NCBI RefSeq assembly: GCF_000260135.1
Contig: NZ_JH651384.1
Location: 2,297,693 to 2,361,692 of the forward strand
Reading direction: 5' to 3'
DNA: 64,000 bases
DNA from: Thiothrix nivea DSM 5205
Lineage (GTDB): Bacteria; Pseudomonadota; Gammaproteobacteria; Thiotrichales; Thiotrichaceae
The notes beneath the pieces were generated by a model that worked only from the letters and a program-made list of their open reading frames with translations, did not search any database and had not been told where the DNA came from. Made by a program: the position numbers and the translations under genes. Positions 18,387-27,423 of the stretch are shown here, piece by piece. Each line of letters begins with the position of its first letter. Positions within the stretch are counted from its first letter, which is position 1.

Positions 18387-19399
18387 AACAGCTGGCCGAA
18401 CTCAACCTCCAGCAGCATTTCCATGATCTGGGGGATGGGTTCTATGCCGGACATCAGCCGCAAGGCTTGCAACAACCGGAACTGGTACGCGCCAACCCCG
18501 CCGTGGCGCAACAACTTGGCCTTGACCCTGCCGAATTCGACACGGATTATTTCCTGCAAGTCTTCAGTGGCAACGCGCTGCTGCCTGGTAGCCGCCCGCT
18601 GGCGCAAGCCTACGCCGGGCATCAGTTCGGCAACTTCAACCCCTTCCTCGGCGATGGCCGCGCTGTGTTGCTGGGGGAGGTGGAAACGCCCACCGGATTA
18701 TTCGATATTTGCCTGAAAGGCGCAGGCCGCACCCCCTACGCCCGCAACGCCGACGGGCGCGCCGGGCTGGACGAATGCCTGCACGAATACGCCACCAGCG
18801 AACGGCTGGCGGAACTGGGCGTGCCCGCCGCCCGCTGCCTGTGTGTAATCAAGGGTCAAGGGCTGGTGTACCGGCAGGGTTTTGGGCCGGAAGCCATGCT
18901 CACCCGCATTGCCCCCAGCCATGTGCGTTTCGGCAGCTTTGAGAATTTTTACTACCAGCGCAACACCACAGCCTTGCGGGCGCTGGCCGATCATGTGCTC
19001 AGCTGGCATTTTCCCGAATGCGTGGATGCGGGGGAAACAAAATACGCGGCCTTGTTCCGGGAAGTGGTGTTGCGCACGGCGCGGCTGATGGCGCACTGGC
19101 AGGCGGTGGGGTTTGTGCATGGGGTGATGAACACCGACAACCAGTCCATCCTTGGACTGACGCTGGATGTGGGTCTGGGTGGCTTTACCCCGGAACGTGA
19201 CCCGGATTGCGTGGTCAACCCGGCGGATGAAAAAGGCCGTTATGCTTTTGGCCAGCAGCCACTGGCCGGGCTATGGAACTGCAACGTGCTGGCGCGCGCA
19301 CTTTCACCGCTCATTGCCGCCGCTGAGTTACGCACCGCCCTGCAAGCCTACGAGCCGGAATACCTGCGGCATTACGCTGCCCTGACAAACAACTCATAA
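18383..19399 (+). CDS. selO: SelO/YdiU protein adenylyltransferase, C-terminally short
   Basis: 338 residues against about 480 in typical SelO. SelO is a pseudokinase-fold enzyme that transfers AMP to protein hydroxyls in redox control. The N-terminal substrate region (SGNALLPGSRPLAQAYAGHQ) and the active site (HGVMNTDNQSILGLTLD) are present. The motif after the metal-binding Asp reads DVGLGG instead of the usual DYGPFGF. The last 140 or so residues are missing, and the frame stops 5 bp inside the convergent regulator gene. It could be a shortened natural variant or a decaying gene; activity is uncertain. Confidence 0.8.
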   Translation: MKQLAELNLQQHFHDLGDGFYAGHQPQGLQQPELVRANPAVAQQLGLDPAEFDTDYFLQVFSGNALLPGSRPLAQAYAGHQFGNFNPFLGDGRAVLLGEVETPTGLFDICLKGAGRTPYARNADGRAGLDECLHEYATSERLAELGVPAARCLCVIKGQGLVYRQGFGPEAMLTRIAPSHVRFGSFENFYYQRNTTALRALADHVLSWHFPECVDAGETKYAALFREVVLRTARLMAHWQAVGFVHGVMNTDNQSILGLTLDVGLGGFTPERDPDCVVNPADEKGRYAFGQQPLAGLWNCNVLARALSPLIAAAELRTALQAYEPEYLRHYAALTNNS

Positions 19400-20572
19400 C
19401 TTGCCCGCCGACGCCAGCTCAGCCAGCCGTTCACGCACCAGTTCACTACCGGCTGTGCTATGGCACAGTTTTTCCATCAGCAGGGAAGGATCCTGACAGG
19501 ATTCCAGCGCCTTGCCCATGACCGCATCAATGCAGTGCCGCCATTCCTCCAGTTCCGGCGACTCGGATTGCGGCAGGAATGAACCACGGTACAGTGAAAA
19601 GGCTTCGCTGGTGCGTTGCTGACGCAGGGTTTGCCACACCTGGATAAAGTCGGCCCAGGCCGGAATCAGCAAGCGATAGGGGCGCGAACCGATTTGCCCG
19701 TCCAGCACCCGGCGCAGGTGTGAGAGTTCCGATTTCAAGGTGGCGGTGGAAACCGGCGAGTCGCCATACAGCGCGGCGTGAAAGCCTTCCAGGCTTAGCC
19801 CTTGCGGGTTCAGCGCCAGCAGGCAGAGGATTTCCACCTGCCGCATGGGCAGGTTCAAGGGTTTACCCCTGAACAGCACCCGGGGTTGCCCGAGGGCATG
19901 GATTTCCAGTTCGGCGCGCGGCAGGTTCTGGGGCAAGCCGGTAGCGATGGAACGCGCCAGCTCCGTGACTGCCGCCTGCCCCAGTGGCGTGTGGCGGTTC
20001 CAGGTGGTGGACATATCCAGGATGCCGACGCATTCGCCGGATTGCGGATGGATGATGGGCGCGGCGTAACACACCCAGTCATGCACAAACGGCAGGTAAT
20101 GTTCGGATGAAAACACCGTGACGGAACGGCGCAGTTTCAGCGACAGGCCCACCGCGTTGGTACCGACCGAACGTTCATCCCAATGCCCCCCAGCGGTGAA
20201 ATTGACGGATTCAGCGCGGCGCTGCATGTGGCTGCTGGCAAAAGTCCACAGCAAGCGTCCGCACGGGTCGGCAATGGCGGCGACCAGCTCGCCTTCCCTG
20301 GCCAGTTGCATCATCGCGTCCTGCTCACGGCGGGCGGCTTGGCAAAGCTGGGATTCCTGCCAGAGCTTGGCGGCAGTGTATTCGTCATCCGCAGGTGCGT
20401 GGGGTTGTCGTGGTTTGATGTGTTGGGCGCTGCGTAACCAAGACGACATGATGTCATCACGCACGTTTTCCGTTTTGACAAACGGGCTACCCGCCACAAA
20501 ACGGCTCCATTGGGTTTCAATGTTGGTACGGCGCTGTGACAGGGGGCCACCTGTCAAATTTGCCTGCTTCAT
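19394..20572 (-). CDS. GAF-domain transcriptional regulator with SARP/OmpR-like winged-helix C-terminus
   Basis: 392 residues. An N-terminal region as in AcoR-type activators (DDIMSSWLRSAQH) leads into a GAF domain (about 80-235; GGHWDERSVGTNAVGLSL, PIIHPQSGECVGILDMS). The C-terminus is not the AAA/Fis of AcoR. It has LEIHALGQPRVLFRGKPLNL, then PMRQVEILCLLALNPQGLS and TLKSELSHLRRVLDG, which resembles winged-helix domains of the PhoB/SARP kind. Such proteins bind direct repeats with 11-bp period, which is exactly the form of the regulon motif in this locus. It is the only regulator gene inside the PQQ region and has a motif copy 49 bp upstream of its start. That it controls the regulon is inference; a GAF domain would suit an alcohol, aldehyde or redox signal. 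Confidence 0.8.
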   Translation of the reverse strand: MKQANLTGGPLSQRRTNIETQWSRFVAGSPFVKTENVRDDIMSSWLRSAQHIKPRQPHAPADDEYTAAKLWQESQLCQAARREQDAMMQLAREGELVAAIADPCGRLLWTFASSHMQRRAESVNFTAGGHWDERSVGTNAVGLSLKLRRSVTVFSSEHYLPFVHDWVCYAAPIIHPQSGECVGILDMSTTWNRHTPLGQAAVTELARSIATGLPQNLPRAELEIHALGQPRVLFRGKPLNLPMRQVEILCLLALNPQGLSLEGFHAALYGDSPVSTATLKSELSHLRRVLDGQIGSRPYRLLIPAWADFIQVWQTLRQQRTSEAFSLYRGSFLPQSESPELEEWRHCIDAVMGKALESCQDPSLLMEKLCHSTAGSELVRERLAELASAGKL

Positions 20573-20620
20573 CCGCCTCCTCCTGCGTCAAAGCGTTGTG
20601 GTGATCAGGAAATAGTCTTA

Positions 20621-20637
20621 CCTACCTTTTCCCAACC
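20621..20637 (+). promoter_or_regulatory. Regulon motif copy 3
   Basis: CCTACC-TTTTC-CCAACC. It lies 49 bp upstream of the regulator gene (minus strand), in reverse orientation relative to it. Autoregulation is likely; the porin start is 400 bp away. Confidence 0.75.
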
Positions 20638-20953
20638 TCCTGTTGCGTAGTATCTGCCTTAACATGCTGATTACGCTATTGTACTGGGTGTTTTATCGGA
20701 GAATATCATGTAAATTTGTGGATTAAAAGACTGTTAAACAATTGTTGCATAACCGGATTGATGTAATGAAAGGGTCATCCGTAGGTTTTGTTTCGGGTTT
20801 TAATTTCAGGCTCTCTTTTTTTTAAACGGGAGCTATTTCTGTTTATTAATTAAAAATTTATACATAAAAATCATGTAATTATGAAATGGCATTTTAAATA
20901 GACTTGTTTTGTTGTGCTTGCCATCATTATTTTCCGAAAGCTTTAAGCAATTA
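20638..20953. other. AT-rich intergenic stretch without a gene
   Basis: No coding frame of note. The stretch is clearly AT-rich, with T/A runs such as TTATTAATTAAAAATTTATACATAAAA. It separates the divergent regulator and porin promoters and may carry nucleoid-protein sites. No RNA gene recognised. Confidence 0.5.
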
Positions 20954-20970
20954 CCAACCTTTTTCCAACC
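20954..20970 (+). promoter_or_regulatory. Regulon motif copy 4
   Basis: CCAACC-TTTTT-CCAACC, 70 bp upstream of the porin ATG at 21041, same orientation. Confidence 0.85.
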
Positions 20971-21040
20971 TGAAACATTTAAACATCGTCTCCACCCGGC
21001 GTATTCAGGGTAAACCAGTAAATAGAATGGAGAGGATGAT

Positions 21041-22261
21041 ATGCGTAAAAAACAGATTGCATTAATGGTGGCAGCCATTGTGGCCGCCAGTTCCCTGTCA
21101 ACGGTATCTGCCGCCACTTGGCAGGCAGGTGATTGGGAGCTGGGTCTGGGTGGCAACGTCAATACTTTCTACACCGTGACCCAGTGCGACAGCGGTGATC
21201 TGGGCGCTAACGGCGGAACCATGGCGGGTCTGGCGTGTGCGGATCTGGATACGGGAACGGTCGCCGACGGTAATACCCACAGCGTTTCCAATGGTCTCCT
21301 GCCCGCCTCCCTGAACTTCAGCGCCAAGACCAAACAGAACGGTTATGACCTCAGTGGTAACGTCAATGTGTATTACGGCATGGCTTCGCAGGACACCAAC
21401 GGGTTGGCAGGCGATGCGCTGGACTTTTCCACGGTCGACGCCCGTCAGGTGTACCTGACCTTTGGCAACGACAAGATGGGTACAGTCAAGGCCGGGCGTG
21501 ATTTCGGCCTGTTCGGGTTTGACCCGATCATCAATGACATGAGCCTGATCGGCAATGGCGCAACCTTTGCTTCCGCAGGCCCTGGCCACACCACCTTGGG
21601 CGGGTTGGGTTATGGTTATGTGTATACCGACCGTCTGGCACAGATCAACTGGACTGCACCGAAGAAGGGTGGCGTTGAAGCGACCGTGGGCGTTTTCAAC
21701 CCGCTGGATGGGGTGGAATCCAACGGCTCCTCCACCCGCGATGGCGGGCAGCCGGGCATCCATGGCAAGGTCAGCTACGATTGGGACAAGGGCAACGGCG
21801 TGAAAGGCCGCGTGTCAGCCAGTGCCCTGAGCCAGAAAGTCCAGTTGGCCAACGGCGACAAGCCCAGCATCAATGGCGCGGACATCTTCGCCAAGGTGGA
21901 TATCAACAATACCAGCCTCGCTGGCTCCTATTACCAGGGCAAAGGTATGGATACGCTCGGTCTGGGCGGTATCATTTTCCCCGGTTTCGACAGCACGACG
22001 GGGGAAGCGGAAAAGTCCAAGGGCTACATGGCGCAGGCCAGTTACAAGATGGGTAACACCAAGTTGGGGCTTAACCTTTCCCAGAGCAAGCAGACCAATC
22101 TGACCAAGGTCAAGAACGACAAGGTGACGGTAGGCGTGTACCACAACCTGACCGACAGTTTGACCCTGATTGGCGAGGCATCCAGCCAGAAGAGCAATCT
22201 GGATGGCGTGGGTACCGACAAAACCGGCAGTGTCGCGGTGGGGGCGATGTTGTCGTTCTGA
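21041..22261 (+). CDS. Gram-negative outer-membrane porin
   Basis: 406 residues. A signal peptide (MRKKQIALMVAAIVAASSLSTVSA, cleaved before ATWQAG) is followed by alternating beta-strand text. VDARQVYLTFGNDKMGTVKAGRDFGLFGFDP is typical of the first constriction region of trimeric porins. The last strand ends in Phe (VAVGAMLSF), the BAM recognition signature. It carries the regulon motif upstream and a terminator downstream, so it forms its own transcription unit and may admit alcohols or other small substrates for the periplasmic dehydrogenase. Substrate not known. Confidence 0.9.
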   Translation: MRKKQIALMVAAIVAASSLSTVSAATWQAGDWELGLGGNVNTFYTVTQCDSGDLGANGGTMAGLACADLDTGTVADGNTHSVSNGLLPASLNFSAKTKQNGYDLSGNVNVYYGMASQDTNGLAGDALDFSTVDARQVYLTFGNDKMGTVKAGRDFGLFGFDPIINDMSLIGNGATFASAGPGHTTLGGLGYGYVYTDRLAQINWTAPKKGGVEATVGVFNPLDGVESNGSSTRDGGQPGIHGKVSYDWDKGNGVKGRVSASALSQKVQLANGDKPSINGADIFAKVDINNTSLAGSYYQGKGMDTLGLGGIIFPGFDSTTGEAEKSKGYMAQASYKMGNTKLGLNLSQSKQTNLTKVKNDKVTVGVYHNLTDSLTLIGEASSQKSNLDGVGTDKTGSVAVGAMLSF

Positions 22262-22330
22262 TGTTTCCCTACACCACGGGCTGTTTTTCAGAGCGGCAGC
22301 CGGTGGTTTCAATCTGACACTTCCTCCTTG

Positions 22331-22364
22331 TGCCGGGGCGACTCCTTTACCCGGCATTTTTTTT
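22331..22364 (+). terminator. Rho-independent terminator after porin gene
   Basis: TGCCGGG (22331-22337) pairs with CCCGGCA (22350-22356), followed by eight T. Confidence 0.9.
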
Positions 22365-22380
22365 GGGCTGGCGGCGGCGA

Positions 22381-22397
22381 CCTACCTTTCCCCAACC
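22381..22397 (+). promoter_or_regulatory. Regulon motif copy 5, pqqA promoter
   Basis: CCTACC-TTTCC-CCAACC. CATAAT (22407-22412), a good -10, starts 9 bp after the second half-site. The pqqA ATG is at 22455. Confidence 0.88.
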
Positions 22398-22454
22398 TCA
22401 CATTGGCATAATGAAAACTCGATCAACCTACCAATGGAAGAGGAGACATCATCC

Positions 22455-22541
22455 ATGAAAAAGCCAATGAAATGGACAAAGCCTGCATTCAAGGAAATGC
22501 GTTACGGGTTTGAAATCAACCTGTACATCATGAACCGCTGA
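22455..22541 (+). CDS. pqqA: PQQ precursor peptide PqqA
   Basis: 28 residues, [20 protein letters not shown] then INLYIMNR. The Glu20 and Tyr24 of the E-x3-Y motif are the atoms that become PQQ after crosslinking by PqqE with PqqD. The C-terminus reads YIMNR where many homologues have YFANR or similar. It follows GGAAGAGGAGA and precedes pqqB by 4 bp. Confidence 0.95.
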   Translation: MKKPMKWTKPAFKEMRYGFEINLYIMNR

Positions 22542-22545
22542 TCCC

Positions 22546-23463
22546 TTGTTTGTACTGGTGCTTGGTTCTGCTGCGGGCGGTGGATTCCCGCAGTGGAACT
22601 GTAACTGCCCGATGTGCGAAGGGGAACGCACGGGCGTCATCAACGCCCATGCCCGCACCCAGTCTTCCATCGCGGTATCCACTGACAAGGTGAACTGGTT
22701 GCTGGTGAATGCCTCGCCTGACATCCGCACCCAGCTCAACGCCAACCATCAACTGTTGCAACCTGCCCGCCAGTTACGCGACACCGGCATTACGGCGGTG
22801 ATGCTGGCTGACAGCCAGATTGACCATACCACCGGTTTGCTGATCCTGCGCGAAAGCCCCAAGCCGCTGGAATTGTATTGCACCGACAGCGTGCACGAAG
22901 ACCTGACCACCGGCTTCCCGGTATTGAACATGCTGCAACATTACTGCGGCGTAAACCGTCATGTGCTGCCTTTGGATGGCACAGCGTTCAGCATTCCCGG
23001 CCTCGATAACCTGCGCATCACGCCGGTTGGTTTACACAGCAAAGCGCCACCGTATTCCCCACACCGTCATGATCCCGGTATTGGCGATAACGTGGGGTTT
23101 TGGTTTGAAGACACCGCAACGGGCGGCAAGCTGTTTTACGCGCCGGGTCTGGGCGAAATCGAGCCGCACCTGCAAGCCTTTTTCGCCAATGCCGATTGCG
23201 TGCTGGTCGATGGCACTTGCTGGACGGATGACGAAATGCTGCGCCGTAACGTTGGCACCAAACCAGCGCTGGCAATGGGGCATCTGCCACAATCTGGCAA
23301 GGGCGGCATGATGGAATGGCTGGCGAATTTCCCGGATGTACGCAGAATTCTCATCCACATCAACAACACCAACCCGATTCTGGATGAGGGTTCGCCGGAG
23401 CGTGCGGAACTGGCGGCTGCGGGGATTGAGGTTTCCCACGACGGGATGCTGCTGGCGTTGTAA
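22546..23463 (+). CDS. pqqB: PqqB, metallo-beta-lactamase-fold PQQ biosynthesis hydroxylase
   Basis: 305 residues, full length. PqqB is reported to hydroxylate the crosslinked Glu-Tyr intermediate in PQQ formation. [18 protein letters not shown] is the family N-terminal signature with its conserved Cys residues. [11 protein letters not shown] and [14 protein letters not shown] carry metal-site residues of the modified MBL fold. No ATG fits; TTG at 22546, 4 bp after the pqqA stop, is the probable start, so translation is presumably coupled to pqqA. It is separated from pqqC by two inverted ATPase genes. Confidence 0.92.
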   Translation: MFVLVLGSAAGGGFPQWNCNCPMCEGERTGVINAHARTQSSIAVSTDKVNWLLVNASPDIRTQLNANHQLLQPARQLRDTGITAVMLADSQIDHTTGLLILRESPKPLELYCTDSVHEDLTTGFPVLNMLQHYCGVNRHVLPLDGTAFSIPGLDNLRITPVGLHSKAPPYSPHRHDPGIGDNVGFWFEDTATGGKLFYAPGLGEIEPHLQAFFANADCVLVDGTCWTDDEMLRRNVGTKPALAMGHLPQSGKGGMMEWLANFPDVRRILIHINNTNPILDEGSPERAELAAAGIEVSHDGMLLAL

Positions 23464-23482
23464 AACCCTGTCGCAGAAGGCA

Positions 23483-25270
23483 TTAGCACGCTTGCCACAG
23501 CACCCGCTCAAACCCCAGCGCCACCACAGCCAGACAGTGCAGGCGGTCAGGTTGCTGGTATTTTGCTTCCAATGCCTGCCGGTAATCCCGCAACTGAGCC
23601 AAAGCCGCCTGCATCGCTGTTTGCACCGCAGGTAATGTCGCCAAGGTTTCACGGGATTGGTTACGCACTTGTTCCGCCGTGAGCGTGGCGTCCGCCAGTG
23701 ATACGTATTTGAATTCCAGCACGATGTCTTTCAGCAGTGGGAAACGCCGCATATTGGGGCGGATGATCATCAGCAAGTCGGAATAACGCCGCTGAATCAC
23801 CGCTTCCGAATCCATGATGTAATACAAGTCGTTGAACAGCAGCGTCATGAAGGCCGTTTTCACCGTGAGTTCGTTGCTCCAGCGGTAATCGCGGTTGCTG
23901 AATACGGCAAAATATTTGTTCTCGACGAATTCGACCAGGGGCTGCAAATCAGCCGTCTGGTAGAAGTTTTCTGCCAAGTGTTGCGCGGTTTGCTGGTCTT
24001 CAAAGCGTGGCAGAGTTTGTTCCTTGAGTTGCTCAACGTACAAGCCACGGATCACCAGATTGGGAATTGCCAGCACTAGCCGCCCCATGCCATCCACATC
24101 CGCTATCGTCAACACCCCAAAAAAATACAGCAGGGAGAGCATGTAGGCCGGGTCGTGTTGCACCCGTTGTAATTGTTCTACCCCGAAGCGGGTTTCCAGT
24201 TGCCGCAAGGGGGTGGTGCGGGTTTCATCCAGAATTTGGTCAATCACTGCCGCACCGGCTGGCAGGTTGGCAATGTAACGGATACGCCCCGCATCCATCG
24301 CCAGATTGCCATCGAGCATTTGATCGGGCAATTGGGCTTTTTTCTGGTAATGGCGTAAGGCGTAAAAACACAAGGTTGGATTATAGACAGTGGTTTGGGT
24401 CAAGTCCTTGCAGAAACGGTAGCCATTGTAAAAACGGCGCAGGGTTTCCATCACCTCGGCAACGTGTGTCTCGGCTAAACCATGCCCTTGCATGATTTGT
24501 TGCACCAGCCCCTGTAGTTCCGCTTCCGGGATGCCACAGAGGGAGTTGAAGTCTTCATCCAGATAAATGCTGGTGGCGACATTGTAGCCGCTGGTCATGT
24601 CGCTCAATACCACCGGGGACACGCCCGTGATGAATACCCGTGAAATTTTGCTCTCAGTAGCACTGGCCTTGATCACCTTGAACAAGGTTTTCAACACGCC
24701 CTCGCCTTCCAGCAGGTCGTGGTAACGCACCCGGTCATGCGGGTCACTGGTGAGGATTTCATTGGCGAAATTGTCGTATTCGTCAATCAGCAGATAGAGC
24801 GTATGCCCGCTGTTTTTCACACTGTTGGCTAAAGAATCAAAACTTGCCAGCGCATCCTCTGGATAAACCGTGATCGGAAACTTGAGGATTGCCTGATATT
24901 TTTGGGCGAAACCCTTGATGCACTCGTTCAGGTGGCGGAACAGGTTGCCAGTAATGGCGGCAAGATCACCCTGAGCCGACACTTTGGAAAAATCCCAACG
25001 CAGAATCAAGTACTGGTTACGTTCGGCGGTGGGCTTTTTGCCAATGGCAAGGTCGCCAAATAGCGTGGGAAATTCATCCGCCGCATACAAATCATAGTAG
25101 TTCGCCAACATTGACAGCAGCAAGGATTTTCCGAAACGGCGCGGACGCAGGAATACCAACTGATCCCCAGCGGCTTCCATCGCCGGGATGTGGGCAGTGC
25201 GGTCAAGGTACAACATACCTTGGGAGCGAATGCGCTGGAAATCACTGATACCGTAGGGAAACTGGATCAT
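23483..25270 (-). CDS. AAA-ATPase-like/DUF1703 (PD-(D/E)XK) protein, copy 1
   Basis: 595 residues. N-terminal MIQFPYGISDFQRIR...YLDRT is the signature of the AAA-ATPase_like family; Walker A is RPRRFGKSLL (about 42-51). LLIDEYDNFANE is Walker B-like. The C-terminal part contains PNMRRFPLLKDIVLEFKYV, the nuclease-fold ExK core. Function of the family is unknown. It lies on the opposite strand inside the pqq cluster and is a near twin of the gene at 25477. The N-terminal 40 residues and a segment around residues 230-330 differ from the twin, while the rest is nearly identical. Confidence 0.88.
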   Translation of the reverse strand: MIQFPYGISDFQRIRSQGMLYLDRTAHIPAMEAAGDQLVFLRPRRFGKSLLLSMLANYYDLYAADEFPTLFGDLAIGKKPTAERNQYLILRWDFSKVSAQGDLAAITGNLFRHLNECIKGFAQKYQAILKFPITVYPEDALASFDSLANSVKNSGHTLYLLIDEYDNFANEILTSDPHDRVRYHDLLEGEGVLKTLFKVIKASATESKISRVFITGVSPVVLSDMTSGYNVATSIYLDEDFNSLCGIPEAELQGLVQQIMQGHGLAETHVAEVMETLRRFYNGYRFCKDLTQTTVYNPTLCFYALRHYQKKAQLPDQMLDGNLAMDAGRIRYIANLPAGAAVIDQILDETRTTPLRQLETRFGVEQLQRVQHDPAYMLSLLYFFGVLTIADVDGMGRLVLAIPNLVIRGLYVEQLKEQTLPRFEDQQTAQHLAENFYQTADLQPLVEFVENKYFAVFSNRDYRWSNELTVKTAFMTLLFNDLYYIMDSEAVIQRRYSDLLMIIRPNMRRFPLLKDIVLEFKYVSLADATLTAEQVRNQSRETLATLPAVQTAMQAALAQLRDYRQALEAKYQQPDRLHCLAVVALGFERVLWQAC

Positions 25271-25343
25271 AATGTGGCAATATTTGGGTTGGGGTATGCA
25301 GAGAGTTTAGCACGGGCTATCACAAGTCTGAGGTCATTCATGC
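25271..25343. repeat. 73-bp direct repeat, copy 1, upstream of ATPase copy 1
   Basis: Matches 27265-27337 with only a few mismatches. It begins right at the ATG of each ATPase gene and includes GGCAATATTTGGGTTGGGGT. It marks the tandem duplication of an ATPase unit of about 2 kb. The rest of 25344-25476 shows no gene. Confidence 0.8.
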
Positions 25344-25476
25344 AACAACCTCTGCACAACTATCAACCTAACATAGCCCCATGATCCGCCAAGATGAATA
25401 TAGCCTGAACACTTTATCATCAATGTACGGGCGTGCTCAACCATTAGCAATGGTTATTGGAGTGCTGGCAATTTCA

Positions 25477-27264
25477 TCACAAGGCTTGCCACAGCACCCG
25501 CTCAAACCCCAGCGCCACCACAGCCAGACAATGCAGGCGTTCCGGTTGTCGGTATTTGGCTTCCAGCGCCTGACGGTAATCCTGCAACTGGGCCAAAGCC
25601 GCCTGCATCGCTGTTTGCACCACGGGTAAGGCTGTCAAGGCTTCACGGGATTGGTTACGTACTTGTTTCGCCGTGAGTTTGGCGTCTGCCAGCGACACGT
25701 ATTTGAATTCCAATACGATGTCTTTCAGCAGCGGGAAACGTCGCATATTGGGGCGGATAATCATCAGCAGGTCGGAATAACGCCGCTGGATCACCGCTTC
25801 CGAATCCATGATGTAATACAGGTCGTTGAACAACAGCGTCATGAAGGCGGTTTTCACCGTGAGTTCGTTGCTCCAACGGTAATCGCGGTTGCTGAACACG
25901 GCGAAATATTTGTTCTCGACGAATTCGACCAGGGGCTGCAAATCAGCCGTCTGGTAGAAGTTTTCTGCCAAGTGTTGCGCGGTTTGCTGGTCTTCAAAGC
26001 GTGGCAGAGTTTGTTCCTTGAGTTGCTCAACGTACAAGCCACGGATCACCAGATTGGGAATTGCCAGCACTAGCCGCCCCATGCCATCCACATCCGCTAT
26101 CGTCAACACCCCAAAAAAATACAGCAGGGAGAGCATGTAGGCCGGGTCGTGTTGCACCCGCTGTAATTGCTCCACTCCGAAACGGGTTTCCAGTTGCCGC
26201 AGGGGAGTGGCGTGGGTTTCATCCAGAATCTGGTCAATCACCGCCATGCCAGCAGGCAGGTTGGCAATGTAACGGATGCGCCCCGCATCCATCGCCAGAT
26301 TGCCGTCGAGCATTTGGCGTGGCATATCACCGTTCTGCTGGTAATGGCGCAAGCAGTAAAAGCTCAAGGTAGGGTTATACAGCAAGGGCAGCGTCAACAC
26401 TTCGCAAAAGCGGTAGCCGTTATAAAAGCGCCGCATCACATCCAGAATATCCACAACTTTACTGGCATCCTGCTGGTGAACTTGCAGAATTTGCTGCAAT
26501 AGCAACGTCAGTTCGTCTTGCGTCACCCCGCACAAGGCATTGAAACGTTCATCCAGGTAAATGCTGGTGGCGACATTGTAGCCACTGGTCATGTCGCTCA
26601 AGACCACCGGGGATACGCCGGTGATGAATACCCGTGAAATCTTGCCCTCGGACGCACTGGCCTTGATCACTTTGAACAAGGTTTTCAACACGCCCTCGCC
26701 TTCCAGCAGGTCGTGGTAACGCACCCGGTCATGCGGGTCACTGGTGAGGATTTCATTGGCGAAATTGTCGTACTCGTCAACCAACAGGTAGAGGGTATGC
26801 CCGCTGTTTTTCACGCTATTGGCCAAAGAGTCGAAACTCGCCAGCGCATCCTCTGCATACACCGTAACCGGAAACTTGAGGATTGCCTGATATTTTTGGG
26901 CGAAACCCTTGATGCACTCGTTCAGGTGACGGAACAGGTTGCCAGTAATGGCGGCAAGATCGCCCTGAGCCGAGACTTTGGAAAAATCCCAACGCAGAAT
27001 CAAATACTGGTTGCATTCGGCAGTAGGATTTTTGCCAATGGCAAGGTCGCCAAACAGCGTGGGAAATTCATCCGCCGTATACAAATCGTAGTAGTTCGCC
27101 AACGTCGACAGCAGCAAGGATTTCCCAAAACGGCGCGGGCGCAGGAATACTAGCTGTCGTCCAACCGTTTCCAAATCTGGAATAGCTACCGTGCGATCAA
27201 GGTACAAATACCCTTTTGTGCGGATAAGGTGGAAATCACTGATACCGTAAGGAAACTGGATCAT
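25477..27264 (-). CDS. AAA-ATPase-like/DUF1703 (PD-(D/E)XK) protein, copy 2
   Basis: 595 residues, the same length and architecture as the gene at 23483. Walker A RPRRFGKSLL, LLVDEYDNFANE and the C-terminal LEFKYV core are all present. It differs from its twin mainly at the N-terminus (HLIRTKGYLYLDRTVAIPDL) and in a middle block (RFNALCGVTQDELTLLLQQI). That mosaic suggests old paralogs homogenised by gene conversion over the remaining length. Both genes oppose the pqq genes and are not part of PQQ synthesis as far as is known. Confidence 0.88.
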   Translation of the reverse strand: MIQFPYGISDFHLIRTKGYLYLDRTVAIPDLETVGRQLVFLRPRRFGKSLLLSTLANYYDLYTADEFPTLFGDLAIGKNPTAECNQYLILRWDFSKVSAQGDLAAITGNLFRHLNECIKGFAQKYQAILKFPVTVYAEDALASFDSLANSVKNSGHTLYLLVDEYDNFANEILTSDPHDRVRYHDLLEGEGVLKTLFKVIKASASEGKISRVFITGVSPVVLSDMTSGYNVATSIYLDERFNALCGVTQDELTLLLQQILQVHQQDASKVVDILDVMRRFYNGYRFCEVLTLPLLYNPTLSFYCLRHYQQNGDMPRQMLDGNLAMDAGRIRYIANLPAGMAVIDQILDETHATPLRQLETRFGVEQLQRVQHDPAYMLSLLYFFGVLTIADVDGMGRLVLAIPNLVIRGLYVEQLKEQTLPRFEDQQTAQHLAENFYQTADLQPLVEFVENKYFAVFSNRDYRWSNELTVKTAFMTLLFNDLYYIMDSEAVIQRRYSDLLMIIRPNMRRFPLLKDIVLEFKYVSLADAKLTAKQVRNQSREALTALPVVQTAMQAALAQLQDYRQALEAKYRQPERLHCLAVVALGFERVLWQAL

Positions 27265-27337
27265 AATGTGGCAATATTTGGGTTGGGGTATGCAGAGAGT
27301 TTAGCACGGGCGGCCACAAGTCCGAGGTCATTCATGC
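27265..27337. repeat. 73-bp direct repeat, copy 2, upstream of ATPase copy 2
   Basis: Partner of 25271-25343. It ends 23 bp before the regulon motif of pqqC, so the ATPase insertion stops just short of the pqqC promoter. Confidence 0.8.
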
Positions 27338-27360
27338 TGACTGATCCAATAACGTCTCAA

Positions 27361-27377
27361 CCAACCTTTCTCCAACC
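27361..27377 (+). promoter_or_regulatory. Regulon motif copy 6, pqqC promoter
   Basis: CCAACC-TTTCT-CCAACC. CATACT (27388-27393) begins 10 bp after it as a -10 candidate. It gives pqqCDE its own regulated promoter despite the split from pqqAB. Confidence 0.88.
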
Positions 27378-27423
27378 CGGCCCATTCCATACTCAAAGTC
27401 AATCTGGGAGAGGAGATTGACTC

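Noticed and set aside
25290-25310. GGGTTGGGG at the ATPase leaders as a further regulon motif
   Set aside because: It lacks the second half-site at 11-bp spacing and belongs to the duplicated ATPase leader.
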